Assembly (NCBI GenBank): GCA_963847985.1
Contig: CAWKBS010000003.1
Location: forward strand, 1 to 64,000
Origin: JAIBJN01 sp963847985
GTDB lineage: Bacteria; Actinomycetota; Thermoleophilia; Gaiellales; Gaiellaceae
Direction: 5' to 3'
DNA: 64,000 nt
Position 1 is the first letter of the stretch. Every line of letters starts with the position of its first letter. The position numbers were made by a program, and so were the translations under genes. Under the pieces are notes generated by a model. That model did not search any database. It was not told the DNA's origin and saw nothing but the letters and a program-made list of their open reading frames with translations. Shown in pieces: positions 42,302 through 50,936 of the stretch.

Positions 42302-43870
42302 GTGCCGTCCAGCGCTTCTCGCAACGCTGCCAAGATCGTCTCCTCGCGCACCTCCCGCGAAGCCGCGGGCTGGTACTGCACGGCGAAGGTGGACCCGTCC
42401 GAGCTATATCGGCCCGAGCGGCGAGCGCGCAAGCAGTTCTCCTGGATCAGCCCGCTGCCGCTCTGGGAATCGCGCAACGACAAGATCGCCCGCTGGCTCG
42501 GCGACTCGACCAACGACGAACGGAAGCGCTGGGTCGAGGCGCAGCGCCGCAAGGGCATCGACCGCCGCCTGACGGTCACCCGCTACGCGGAGAAGGACGA
42601 GGTCTCCTTCATGGTCCTCGGCGATCCCGGGGAAGGCGACGACTCGCAGTACCAGGTGCTGCTGCCGCTCCGAGCGACCTCGACGGACACGGACTTCACC
42701 TACATCGTCAGCGACGTCATCTACCCGGCCGGCGACGTGCAGGACTACTACGACAAGTTCTACTGGCCGTATCGCGGGCTGCCCGGCCCGATCTTCGCGA
42801 TTCCGGGAAACCACGACTGGTACGACGGCCTCCACGGGTTCATGACCCTCCTCTGCGGCGCCGACCCGGACCTGCGACCGCCACAGCACCCCAGCAAGAG
42901 CCGGCGCAGGCGCGCCTTCCTCGACCTCGCCTGGCGCGAGCCGACCGAAGCTCTCCAGGAGGACATCAAGGAGATGCAGGCCCATCGGCCGGAGCCGTCG
43001 GGGCAGCCGGGCCCGTACTTCGCCCTCGAGCTGAAGGAGCTCCTCCTCGTCGGCCTCGACACGGGGATCCAGTCGGGCATCGACGACGAGCAGGCCGCCT
43101 GGCTGCGGGAGATCTCGAAGGTCCCCAAGGACAAGATCCTCCTGACGGGAAAGCCGCTCGTTGTTGACTCGAGCCGCAAGACCTGCCGGATCGCGGGGTC
43201 GAACGACACGGTGAACGCGATCGTCGACGAGCCCTCGCACCGCTATGTCGCGGTCATCGGCGGGGACATCCACAACTTCCAGCGATATCCCGTCCAGCAC
43301 ACGGGCGGACGCGTCATCCAGCACATCGTCAGCGGCGCGGCGGGCGCGTACACGAAGGCGACGCACAGGATCCCGCGGGCGACGGTCGAGCGCTGCGGCT
43401 GCAAGGAGGACGACTTCCGCTGCTATCCCCGCCGCGGCGACTCGCTGGCGGCGTACTCGGTCCTGCTCGACCGCAAGCTGCCGACAAACCTCTCGATCCC
43501 GCCCGACGTCGCCCCGGCTTTGATGAGCCTCCTGCTCGACGGCGCCGTCGCGCCGAACCGCACCGCTGACCGGGACGAACGCGTGCCGCCCGAGCTCGTG
43601 GCCCGGGCGAAGCGGGTTCTCTTCTTCTCGGACTCCAAGGTTCTCGGCCCGTTCAGCAAGAACTTCTCCGAGTTCCTCGACTGGAACTACCCGGACCCGC
43701 CGCTCTTCAAGAGCTTCCTCAAGGTCGAGACGCGGCCGGGGCAGATCGAGATCCGCTGCTACGCCACCACCGGCTGCGAGGAGCACGCCGCCAACCCGCC
43801 GCTCGAGGACTGGATCAAGGGCACGCGCGGCGACGACGGGAAGTGGAACTGGGAGGTCCTCCTTGACTAG
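42302..43870 (+). CDS. calcineurin-like metallophosphoesterase
   Basis: 522 residues from GTG 42302. Metal-binding motifs of the calcineurin superfamily are in order: FMVLGDPGEGDDSQ (GDxGxG form of the first), SDVIYPAGD (second), IFAIPGNHDWYDGLHGFM (GNHDWYDG), and late IGGDIHNFQRYPV (GGDIHNFQ). The usual GHxH is replaced by this last form. No signal peptide or membrane helix, so cytoplasmic. The C-terminal 120 residues contain several Cys (RCGCKEDDFRCYP, CYATTGCEEH). The substrate may be a phosphodiester or phosphoprotein; not decidable. The 87-base gap before it contains the 42227 terminator. Confidence 0.87.
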   Translation: MPSSASRNAAKIVSSRTSREAAGWYCTAKVDPSELYRPERRARKQFSWISPLPLWESRNDKIARWLGDSTNDERKRWVEAQRRKGIDRRLTVTRYAEKDEVSFMVLGDPGEGDDSQYQVLLPLRATSTDTDFTYIVSDVIYPAGDVQDYYDKFYWPYRGLPGPIFAIPGNHDWYDGLHGFMTLLCGADPDLRPPQHPSKSRRRRAFLDLAWREPTEALQEDIKEMQAHRPEPSGQPGPYFALELKELLLVGLDTGIQSGIDDEQAAWLREISKVPKDKILLTGKPLVVDSSRKTCRIAGSNDTVNAIVDEPSHRYVAVIGGDIHNFQRYPVQHTGGRVIQHIVSGAAGAYTKATHRIPRATVERCGCKEDDFRCYPRRGDSLAAYSVLLDRKLPTNLSIPPDVAPALMSLLLDGAVAPNRTADRDERVPPELVARAKRVLFFSDSKVLGPFSKNFSEFLDWNYPDPPLFKSFLKVETRPGQIEIRCYATTGCEEHAANPPLEDWIKGTRGDDGKWNWEVLLD

Positions 43871-43877
43871 GCGCCCC

Positions 43878-44027
43878 TTTCGGAGCGAAGCCCTGTCTCG
43901 CCGGGCCGCGCTGCTCGGCGCGATGCCGCGTCCTCAGTCGCGCCCGTGTCCTCCGGACACGCGCGCTCCCTGCGTCCTTGCCTCACACTCGACCAGCGCA
44001 CCCCGACGAGGAGGCGTCACTCCGAAA
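43878..44027 (+). repeat. interspersed hairpin element, copy C (150 bases)
   Basis: Arms TTTCGGAG (43878-43885) and CTCCGAAA (44020-44027) form a perfect 8-bp stem. The core aligns with copies A, B and D, but the internal hairpin reads GTGTCC-tcc-GGACAC (43946-43960) instead of GTAGCC-tcc-GGCTAC: two base pairs changed on both sides together. The last arm base is the A of the downstream ATG (44027). Confidence 0.85.
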
Positions 44028-45380
44028 TGAGCCCTGAGAACGGCAAGCAGACAGCCTGGCCGGCGATCTTCGAGCCGCTGCAGTTCAAGCATCTCGAGGT
44101 GAAGAACCGGCTCTTCCGCTCGAGCATCTCGGGGCGCTTCGACAACTACGACGGCTCCGGCACGCAGACCCGCGTGGACTGGGACGTCAAGTTCGCGCGC
44201 GGTGGAATCGGGGCGGTGATCTCCTCGAACACGCCGGTCCATCCGCGCGGGGCGATCGTCCCCAACTACGCCCACCTCGACTCCGACGACAAGGTGCCGT
44301 TCTGGACGGAGCTGGGGAAGCGCGTGCGCGAGGCCGGGGCGGCGTACATCGTCCAGCTCGCCTTCTCCGGCCGGCAGCGGGACATCCCGAGCGTCCTCTA
44401 CGACAAGGGGCTCTCCTCCACGGACAAGCCCGACCCGGTCCACGGCTTTCCGTGCGAGCGGATGACGAAGGCGCAGATCGACGAGGTCGTCGACTCCTTC
44501 GGGCAGGCCGCCCGCCGGGCGCGCGAGGCCGAGCTCGACGGCATCGAGATCCACGGCTGCAACGGCTACCTGATCACGCAGTTCCTCTCCCCGGCGATCA
44601 ACGACCGGGAGGACGAGTACGGCGGGTCGCTGGAGAACCGCGCGCGCTTCGCGATCGAGGTCGTGCGCGCGATGCGGAAGGAGATCGGGGACGACTTCCA
44701 CCTCCAGTTCAAGATCAGCGCGATCGACGACGGGAAGGCGCTCTTCCCCTGGGGGAAGGAGGGGACGACCCTCGAGGAGTCGATCCAGGTCTGCAAGTGG
44801 CTCGTCGAGGCCGGGCGTCGATGGGCTGCACATCTCGTCCGGCTACCTCTTCCCGCACCCCCGCAACCCGGCCGGCAAGTTCCCGATCGCCGACGTGATC
44901 CGCTCCTACGACACGATGCTCTCGAGCGGGAAGAACACGTTCCGGAACTACCTCATGTTCCGCACGCCGCCCGTGAACAAGGGCTTTGCCTGGGCCTGGG
45001 AGCGGCGGGTGCGGAAGCTCGGCATCGAGGGGATCAACCTCGAGCTGGCCCGCGCGATCAAGCAGTCGGTGGACGTTCCGGTGCTCTGCGCCGGCGGGTT
45101 CCAGACCGCCTCGGTGATCGCCCGCGCGATCGAGAACGGCTCGACCGACGGCGTCACCATGGGCCGGCCGCTCATCGCCAACCCCGACCTGCCGAACCTG
45201 TTCGCCGAAGGCCTCGACCGGGCGCCGCAGCCGTGCACCTACTGCAACAAGTGCCTCATCAATTTCGTCGAGAACCCGCTCGGCTGCTACGAAACCAGTC
45301 GCTATCGCTCCCGCGAGGAGATGATCCGGCACATCATGTCGGTCTACGAGGGAGCGCCCCTCCCGGCCGAGGTGAAGTAG
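44027..45380 (+). CDS. Old Yellow Enzyme-family NADH:flavin oxidoreductase, paralogue 1 (one frameshift)
   Basis: FMN TIM-barrel reductase. IFEPLQFKHLEVKNRLFRSS, FARGGIGAVISSN, the substrate/FMN segment IHGCNGYLITQFLSPAINDR with EYGGSLENRARF, and LCAGGFQTASVIARAIENG (FMN phosphate site) are present. The C-terminus has PCTYCNKCLINF and a later GCYE, four cysteines spaced CX2CX2CX10C as in iron-sulfur members of the 2,4-dienoyl-CoA reductase group. One extra G near 44815 shifts the frame. About 450 residues reconstructed. ATG 44027 is at the very edge of repeat copy C. The substrate, probably an enone or enoyl compound, is unknown. Confidence 0.85.
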
Positions 45381-46696
45381 TGGCCGCCGAGGCGATCTTC
45401 GAGCCGCTCGCGCTCGGGCCCCTGACGGTGAAGAACCGCGTCCTGCGCTCGAGCGTGGCCGGCCGCTTCGACAACTACGACGGCGCGGGGACGCCCGTGC
45501 GTGTCAACTGGGACCTCCGCTTCGCCCGCGGGGGCGTCGGGGCGATCATCTCCTCGAACGCGCCGATCCATCCGCGCGGCAGCATCGTCCCCGGGTACGC
45601 GCACATCGACTCGGACGAGTCGATCCCCTTCTGGCGAGAGCTCGGCGAGCGCGTGCGCGAGGCCGGCTGCCCGTACATCCTCCAGATCGTCCACGCGGGC
45701 CGCGAGCGCATCGTCCCGTTCCTCGAATGGGACAAGGCGCTCTCCTCGTCGAGCAAGCCGGAGCCGCTGAACGGCTTCCCCTGCGAGGCGATGACGACGA
45801 AGGAGATCGACGAGGTCGTCGACATGTTCGCGCAGGCGTCGCGCCGCGCGAAGGAGGCGGGCCTCGACGGGATCGAGGTCGCGGGCGCGAACGGAATGCT
45901 GCCGACGCAGTTCCTCTCCTCCGCGATCAACGACCGCAAGGACGCCTACGGCGGGCCGCTGGAGAACCGGGCGCGCTTCGGGCTCGAGGTCGTGCGGGCC
46001 ATCCGCGAGGCGGTCGGGCCGGACTTCTGCGTCGGGTACAAGATCTCCGTCCAGGAGAAGCTGAACGAGCTGATGCCGTGGCTGCCGGAGGGGAACACCC
46101 TCGAGGAGTCGCTGCAGATGTGCCGCTGGCTGGAAGAGGCCGGCGTGGACTACCTCCACATCAGCGCCGGCGGCGGCTTCCCGCACCCGCGCAACCCGGC
46201 CGGGGAGTTCCCGGCCTCGCAGGTCGTGAAGACCTACGACACGATCCTCTCCAGCGGTAAGTACACCTTCCGCAACTACCTCACCTTCCGCACGCCGCCG
46301 CTGGCGAAGGCCTTCGGCTGGTGGTGGACGCGGCCGCACGCCAAGCGTGACATCGAGGGCATCAACCTCCCCGACTCGCGCGCGGTCAAGAACCTCGTCT
46401 CGATCCCGGTGGTAGTGACCGGCGGCTTCCAGACGGCTTCGGTGATCGCGGGCGCGATCGAGCGCGGCGACTGCGACGGCGTCACGATCGCCCGTCCGCT
46501 CGTGGCGAACCCCGACCTCGTCCGCCACTTCGAGGCCGGGCTCGACCGCGCGCCGAAGCCGTGCACCTACTGCAACAAGTGCCTCTTCAGCTTCATCGAG
46601 CACCCGCTCGCTTGCTACGAGGAGGCCCGGTTCGACTCGCGGGAGCAGATGATGCAGGAGGCGCTGCGCGTCTACGACACGGCCGACGCGGCATGA
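45380..46696 (+). CDS. Old Yellow Enzyme-family oxidoreductase, paralogue 2
   Basis: 438 residues from GTG 45380, sharing a base with the previous stop. Same layout as its neighbours: IFEPLALGPLTVKNRVLRSS, FARGGVGAIISSN, VAGANGMLPTQFLSSAINDR, VTGGFQTASVIAGAIERG and the cysteine set CTYCNKCLFSF with ACYE. At the position of the His-x-x-Asn substrate pair it reads VAGANGM where paralogues 1 and 3 have IHGCNGY/IHGANGY, so the His is replaced by Ala. This should change the substrate or lower ordinary enone reduction. Confidence 0.88.
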   Translation: MAAEAIFEPLALGPLTVKNRVLRSSVAGRFDNYDGAGTPVRVNWDLRFARGGVGAIISSNAPIHPRGSIVPGYAHIDSDESIPFWRELGERVREAGCPYILQIVHAGRERIVPFLEWDKALSSSSKPEPLNGFPCEAMTTKEIDEVVDMFAQASRRAKEAGLDGIEVAGANGMLPTQFLSSAINDRKDAYGGPLENRARFGLEVVRAIREAVGPDFCVGYKISVQEKLNELMPWLPEGNTLEESLQMCRWLEEAGVDYLHISAGGGFPHPRNPAGEFPASQVVKTYDTILSSGKYTFRNYLTFRTPPLAKAFGWWWTRPHAKRDIEGINLPDSRAVKNLVSIPVVVTGGFQTASVIAGAIERGDCDGVTIARPLVANPDLVRHFEAGLDRAPKPCTYCNKCLFSFIEHPLACYEEARFDSREQMMQEALRVYDTADAA

Positions 46697-47994
46697 GCGC
46701 CGAGGCGATCTTCGAGCCGCTCCGGTTCCGGAACCTCGAGGTCAAGAACCGGATCTTCCGCTCGAACATCGCCGGCAGGCTCGACGACTACGACGGCGGC
46801 GGGACGCAGACCCGGATCAACTGGGAGCTGAAGTTCGCCCGCGGCGGGGTCGGCGCCATCCTCTCCTCCTGGACCGCGGTGGACGAGCGCGGCAAGATCG
46901 TCCCGAGCTTCGCCGGGATCGAGAGCGACGACCGCATCCCCTTCTGGCGCGAGCTCGCTGAGCGCGTGCACGAGCACGACTGCCGCTACGTCGTCCAGCT
47001 CGCGCACGCCGGCCGCCAGCGGGACGTGCCGACGCTCGCCTTCGGCAAGGGCCTCTCCGCGACGGACAAGCCCGATCCCCTGCACGGCTTCGAGGCGGAG
47101 CGGGCCACGCGCGCCGACCTCGAGACGATCAAGCGCTCCTTCGCCGCGGCCGCGCGGCGCGCGCGTGAGGCCGGGCTCGACGGGGTCGAGATCCACGGCG
47201 CGAACGGCTACCTCTTCACGCAGTTCCTCTCCTCGGCGTTCAACGACCGCGAGGACGAGTACGGCGGGCCGCTCGAGAACCGTGCGCGCCTCCTGCTCGA
47301 GACCGTCGAGGCGATTCGCGGCGAGGTCGGCCACGACTTCCACCTCCAGGTGAAGATCTCGACGACCGAGCATGCGAACGCATTCCTGCCCTGGCTCGGG
47401 AAGGGGAACACGATCGGGGACTCGGTGCAGGTGTGCCGCTGGCTCGAGGCGGCCGGCGCGGACGCGATCCACGTCTCGTCCGGCAGCACGTTCCCGCACC
47501 CCGAGAACCCGGCCGGCGAGTTCGCCCTCGAGGACATGGTGCACAGCTACGACATCATGCTCTCGAGCGGCAAGAGCACGTTCCGCAACTACCTCATGTT
47601 TCGGCTCTGGCCGGCGAACCGGGTGATGCAGAAGCGCTGGGAGCGCGACCCGGCCGAGGTGCCCGGACGCTCGCTGCCGGACGCGGCGGCGGTGAAGCGG
47701 GCCGTCGCGATCCCGGTGATCGTCACCGGCGGCTTCCAGCAGGCCTCGCTGATCGCCGGGGCGCTCGAGCGGGGCGACTGCGACGCCGTCTCGATCGCGC
47801 GCGGCCTGGTGGCCAACAACGACCTCGTCGAGCTCTTCCGCGCCGGCCACGACCTGCCGCCGCGGCCGTGCACGTACTGCAACAAGTGCCTGTACAACGT
47901 GCTCGAGCACCCGGTCGGCTGCTACGACGAGCGGCGGTTCGCCTCGCGCGAGGCGATGATCGAGCAGATCATGTCGGTCTACACCCCGTCATGA
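46693..47994 (+). CDS. Old Yellow Enzyme-family oxidoreductase, paralogue 3
   Basis: 433 residues, ATG 46693 overlapping the previous stop (ATGA). IFEPLRFRNLEVKNRIFRSN, FARGGVGAILSSW, IHGANGYLFTQFLSSAFNDR with intact His/Asn, VTGGFQQASLIAGALERG and CTYCNKCLYNV with GCYDE. The three paralogues differ mainly in the substrate loops and in the second half. Coupled to the patatin gene by four bases, so OYE and lipase-like proteins are produced together. This copy has no break. Confidence 0.9.
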   Translation: MSAEAIFEPLRFRNLEVKNRIFRSNIAGRLDDYDGGGTQTRINWELKFARGGVGAILSSWTAVDERGKIVPSFAGIESDDRIPFWRELAERVHEHDCRYVVQLAHAGRQRDVPTLAFGKGLSATDKPDPLHGFEAERATRADLETIKRSFAAAARRAREAGLDGVEIHGANGYLFTQFLSSAFNDREDEYGGPLENRARLLLETVEAIRGEVGHDFHLQVKISTTEHANAFLPWLGKGNTIGDSVQVCRWLEAAGADAIHVSSGSTFPHPENPAGEFALEDMVHSYDIMLSSGKSTFRNYLMFRLWPANRVMQKRWERDPAEVPGRSLPDAAAVKRAVAIPVIVTGGFQQASLIAGALERGDCDAVSIARGLVANNDLVELFRAGHDLPPRPCTYCNKCLYNVLEHPVGCYDERRFASREAMIEQIMSVYTPS

Positions 47995-49223
47995 CCGACG
48001 CGACCAAGCACGGGATCTCGACGTACCTCCCCGACGAGAAGCGGGCCGGCATCGCGTTCTGCATGTCGGGCGGCGGCTACCGCGCTGCGCTCTTCCACCT
48101 CGGCGCGCTGCGGCGGCTCAACGAGCTCGGGGTGCTCGCCCAGATCGACACGTTCACCTCGGTGTCGGGCGGCAGCATCATGGCGGCGCAGCTCGCCACC
48201 TTCCTGACGCGGGCCAAGCGCGAGGCCGGGAAGCCGGTGGCCGGCTTCGACGAGGGCGTCGCCCGTCCGATGCGCGCGTTCGTCGCCACGGACATCCGCA
48301 CCGGCGCGGCGCTCGCGCGACTCCATCCGCGGAACTGGCTCACGCCCGGCGCGCAGAGCGAGGCGCTCTCCACGGCGTACGCGCGTGGCCCCGCCCCCGG
48401 GAGGCTCGCCGACCTGCCGGAGTCGCCCAGGTTCGTCTTCCTCGCCAGCGACATGCGCTTCCGCGACCAGTGGGTCTTCGACACCGGCACGCGCCGGGTC
48501 GGGAGCCGCCCGGCCGGCTTCGCGCCGCTCGGCGACTGGACGCTCGCGCAGGCCGTCGCCGCGTCTTCGTGCGTTCCCGGCGCCTTCGGCGTCGTCCATA
48601 CGAAGTGGGATCCCACCGCGCTAGCCGGCGGCTCGTACGCGGAGCCCGACCGCGACCGGCTCGTCCGCGAGATCGACCTCTCCGACGGCGGCATGTTCGA
48701 CAACCTCGGCCTCGAGCCGGTGTGGCGCGACCACGACACGATCCTCGTCTCCGACGCGGCGCCGTCCTTCAAGCCCGACCCGGACGTCGGCTGGCTCTGG
48801 AGCGCCCTCCGCCAGGGCGTGATCCTCCTCGAGCAGGCGACGGAGGTGCGCAAGCGCTGGCTCGTAGCGAACTTCATCGAGGGGAAGATGAAAGGCGCCT
48901 ACTGGGGCATCGCCTCCCGGCCGGCGAGCTACGAGCTGACTCCGGAGCCCGAGGCGTACTCGTATCCGCTCATCCGCGACTTCGTCGCGCCCGTGCGAAT
49001 CGACCTGGACGTCTTCTCGCCCGGCGAGATCGGCGTCCTCGAAAACCACGGCTACCTGATGACCGAGATCGCGCTCGCCAAGCACGGCACGGACCTGGTC
49101 GGCGGCACCTGGCCGCCGCTGGAGGTCCCGCACCCCGCCTGGCGCGACGAGGTGAAGGCCGCGGGCGCCCTCCGCGAGAGCGGCAAGACCCGGGTCTTCT
49201 TCCGACCGCGGGTGCGACCCTGA
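47991..49223 (+). CDS. patatin-like phospholipase family protein
   Basis: 410 residues. Oxyanion-hole motif SGGGYRAALFHLGALRRL, nucleophile elbow TFTSVSGGSIMAAQL (GXSXG-like, Ser in SVSGGS) and the catalytic Asp in LSDGGMFDNLGLEPVW, so the Ser-Asp dyad is complete. Patatins cleave acyl groups from lipids. No signal peptide, so probably cytoplasmic or membrane-face. Start ATG 47991 overlaps the third OYE gene, and the stop overlaps the methyltransferase start (TGATG). One plausible role is release of acyl chains that the OYE enzymes then reduce; that is inference. Confidence 0.88.
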   Translation: MTDATKHGISTYLPDEKRAGIAFCMSGGGYRAALFHLGALRRLNELGVLAQIDTFTSVSGGSIMAAQLATFLTRAKREAGKPVAGFDEGVARPMRAFVATDIRTGAALARLHPRNWLTPGAQSEALSTAYARGPAPGRLADLPESPRFVFLASDMRFRDQWVFDTGTRRVGSRPAGFAPLGDWTLAQAVAASSCVPGAFGVVHTKWDPTALAGGSYAEPDRDRLVREIDLSDGGMFDNLGLEPVWRDHDTILVSDAAPSFKPDPDVGWLWSALRQGVILLEQATEVRKRWLVANFIEGKMKGAYWGIASRPASYELTPEPEAYSYPLIRDFVAPVRIDLDVFSPGEIGVLENHGYLMTEIALAKHGTDLVGGTWPPLEVPHPAWRDEVKAAGALRESGKTRVFFRPRVRP

Positions 49224-49999
49224 TGGGCCTGGTCTTCGACGAGGATCTCACCAACCGGCTCGAGTTCGTCTACCGGACGCGAGACATCCTCCGACGCCGC
49301 CGGCTCGTCCGGGAGGCGCTCGGCGCCTCGCCGGGGGAGCGGATCCTCGACGTCGGCTGCGGTCCCGGCTTCTACGTCGAGGAGCTGCTCGGCGAGGTTG
49401 GCGCCGCCGGCGCGGTCGTTGGGATCGACAGCAGCCCGCCCATGCTCGCCGTCGCCGTGCGCCGGGTCGAGCAGCACCCGAACGTCGCCTTCCACGAGGC
49501 AGAAGCGACGTCGCTCCCCGTCGAGGACGGGAGCTTCGACGCCGCGTTCTCCGTGCAGGTGCTCGAGTACGTCCCGGACATCGACCGCGCGCTCGCGGAG
49601 ATCTATCGCGCCCTGCGTCCCGGCGGCCGCGCCGTCGTGTGGGACGTCGACTGGACCACGGTGTCCTGGCACTCGAGCGACGTTGCCGGAATGGAGCGCG
49701 CGCTTAGCGCCTGGGCCGAGCACCTCGCCCACCTGGCGCTTCCGCGCACGCTGGCCCCTCGGCTGCGCTCCGCGGGCTTCGAGCAGATCGCGGCCGAGGG
49801 CCACGTCTTCGCCACGACGGAACTTGTCGAGGACGCCTACGTCGGGGCGCTCTTTCCGCTCATGGAGGAGTTCGTCGCGGAGCGCGCCGGGCCGGACGAG
49901 GCGAAGGCCTGGGCGGACGACCAGCGCGACCTCGACGCCCGCGGCGAGTTCTTCTTCTCCTGCACGCAGTTCTGCTTCACCGCGAGACGCCCGGCCTAG
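49223..49999 (+). CDS. SAM-dependent methyltransferase (class I)
   Basis: 258 residues. SAM-binding motif I ERILDVGCGPGFYVEELLGE, acidic residue in VVGIDSSPPML, motif II FDAAFSVQVLEYVPDIDRAL and post-motif ALRPGGRAVVWDVDW. It resembles arsenite/ubiquinone-type methyltransferases in general layout, but no acceptor can be named. ATG 49223 overlaps the patatin stop. It is the last gene of the OYE-patatin operon and ends convergent with the YdeI-like gene, two bases apart. Confidence 0.88.
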   Translation: MGLVFDEDLTNRLEFVYRTRDILRRRRLVREALGASPGERILDVGCGPGFYVEELLGEVGAAGAVVGIDSSPPMLAVAVRRVEQHPNVAFHEAEATSLPVEDGSFDAAFSVQVLEYVPDIDRALAEIYRALRPGGRAVVWDVDWTTVSWHSSDVAGMERALSAWAEHLAHLALPRTLAPRLRSAGFEQIAAEGHVFATTELVEDAYVGALFPLMEEFVAERAGPDEAKAWADDQRDLDARGEFFFSCTQFCFTARRPA

Positions 50000-50001
50000 G
50001 C

Positions 50002-50590
50002 CTAGTAGAGCTTTTCGCCGCGCTCGAGCATCCCGACGAACTTCTCCAGGCGCCGCGCCCGCGTTTCCGGCTTCTTCGCGTCCTGGAGCTGGTAGAGGAT
50101 CGCGTAGCGGTTCGACTTGTTGAGCTTCTCCCAGAACTCGGCCGCCTGCGGGCTCGCGTCCAGCGCCGTCTGGAGGTCGTTCGGCATCTCGAGGTTCGCC
50201 GGCGAGGGATAGGCGGCCTCCCAGCGCCCGTCGGCCTTGGCGAGCTCGACCTGCTCGAGCCCGGCCGGCTGCATGCGGCCCGCCACGCGTCAGCGCCTCG
50301 ATCTTCTCGCGGTTGATCTGCGACCACTTGCTCCTCGCCCTGCGCGGCGTGAACTTCTGCAGGTAGAAGCGCTCGTCGAGGCGGGCGACCTGGCTGTCGA
50401 TCCAGCCGTAGCAGAGGGCGACGTCGAGCGCCTCCGCGTAGACCACTGTCTCGACGCCGGAGCCCTTCTTGGCGAACTTGAGCCAGACGCCGTCGGAGGT
50501 CGCGTGCTCGGCGTCGAGCCAGGCCTCCCACTCCGCCTCGGACGCGAAGGCGAGGATCGGCTTTCCGTCCTTGCCCTGCTCAGCGGCCAT
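50002..50590 (-). CDS. YdeI/OmpD-associated (DUF1905-type) family protein, one frameshift
   Basis: About 195 residues. N-terminal part from ATG 50590: ILAFASEAEWEAWLDAEHAT, SDGVWLKFAKKGSGVETVVY, ALDVALCYGWIDSQVARLDE and FTPRRARSKWSQINREKIEA, the family hallmark. A base shift near 50287 leads into RMQPAGLEQVELAKADGRWE and the tail EFWEKLNKSNRYAILYQLQD, ending RLEKFVGMLERGEKLY. The family is widespread; proposed roles include protection against small toxic agents, but the function is not established. Both halves are well conserved, so sequencing error is likely. Confidence 0.82.
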
Positions 50591-50650
50591 GGCCTGCAGT
50601 ATCCAAAAATCACCCTCACGAGGGCGCCGGCGCGAGCCGATGAACGCACC

Positions 50651-50833
50651 GTGCGCGCGACGATTCTCGGCTCGGTGGGTGTCCTCTGGGGAGGAGCGAT
50701 CGTCGCGAGCGGAATCCTGGACCGCACCGAGTCGCCCGACGCCGCCCACGTGATCGGCGAGCTGATGGCGCTCGCGATCGGCGCGCTGCTCTTCGCCGCC
50801 GGCGCCCGGGCGCTCGTCAGGCGACACCGCTAG
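50651..50833 (+). CDS. small two-helix membrane protein
   Basis: 60 residues from GTG 50651: TILGSVGVLWGGAIVASGIL and LMALAIGALLFAAGARALVR are two hydrophobic segments joined by a short polar turn (DRTESPDAAHVIGE), ending in a basic tail RRHR. It is divergent from the YdeI-like gene by 60 bases. No family recognised. Coding is supported only by the hydrophobic pattern and the start position. Confidence 0.45.
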   Translation: MRATILGSVGVLWGGAIVASGILDRTESPDAAHVIGELMALAIGALLFAAGARALVRRHR

Positions 50834-50936
50834 CGGTGTCGCTCTTCGAGCCGGAGGCGCAGACCGTCGTCCGGGCCGCGCTCGACGTCGACGGCGCGGC
50901 GGCCGATCCGGGGACGCCGACGTGGATCGCGGAGGC

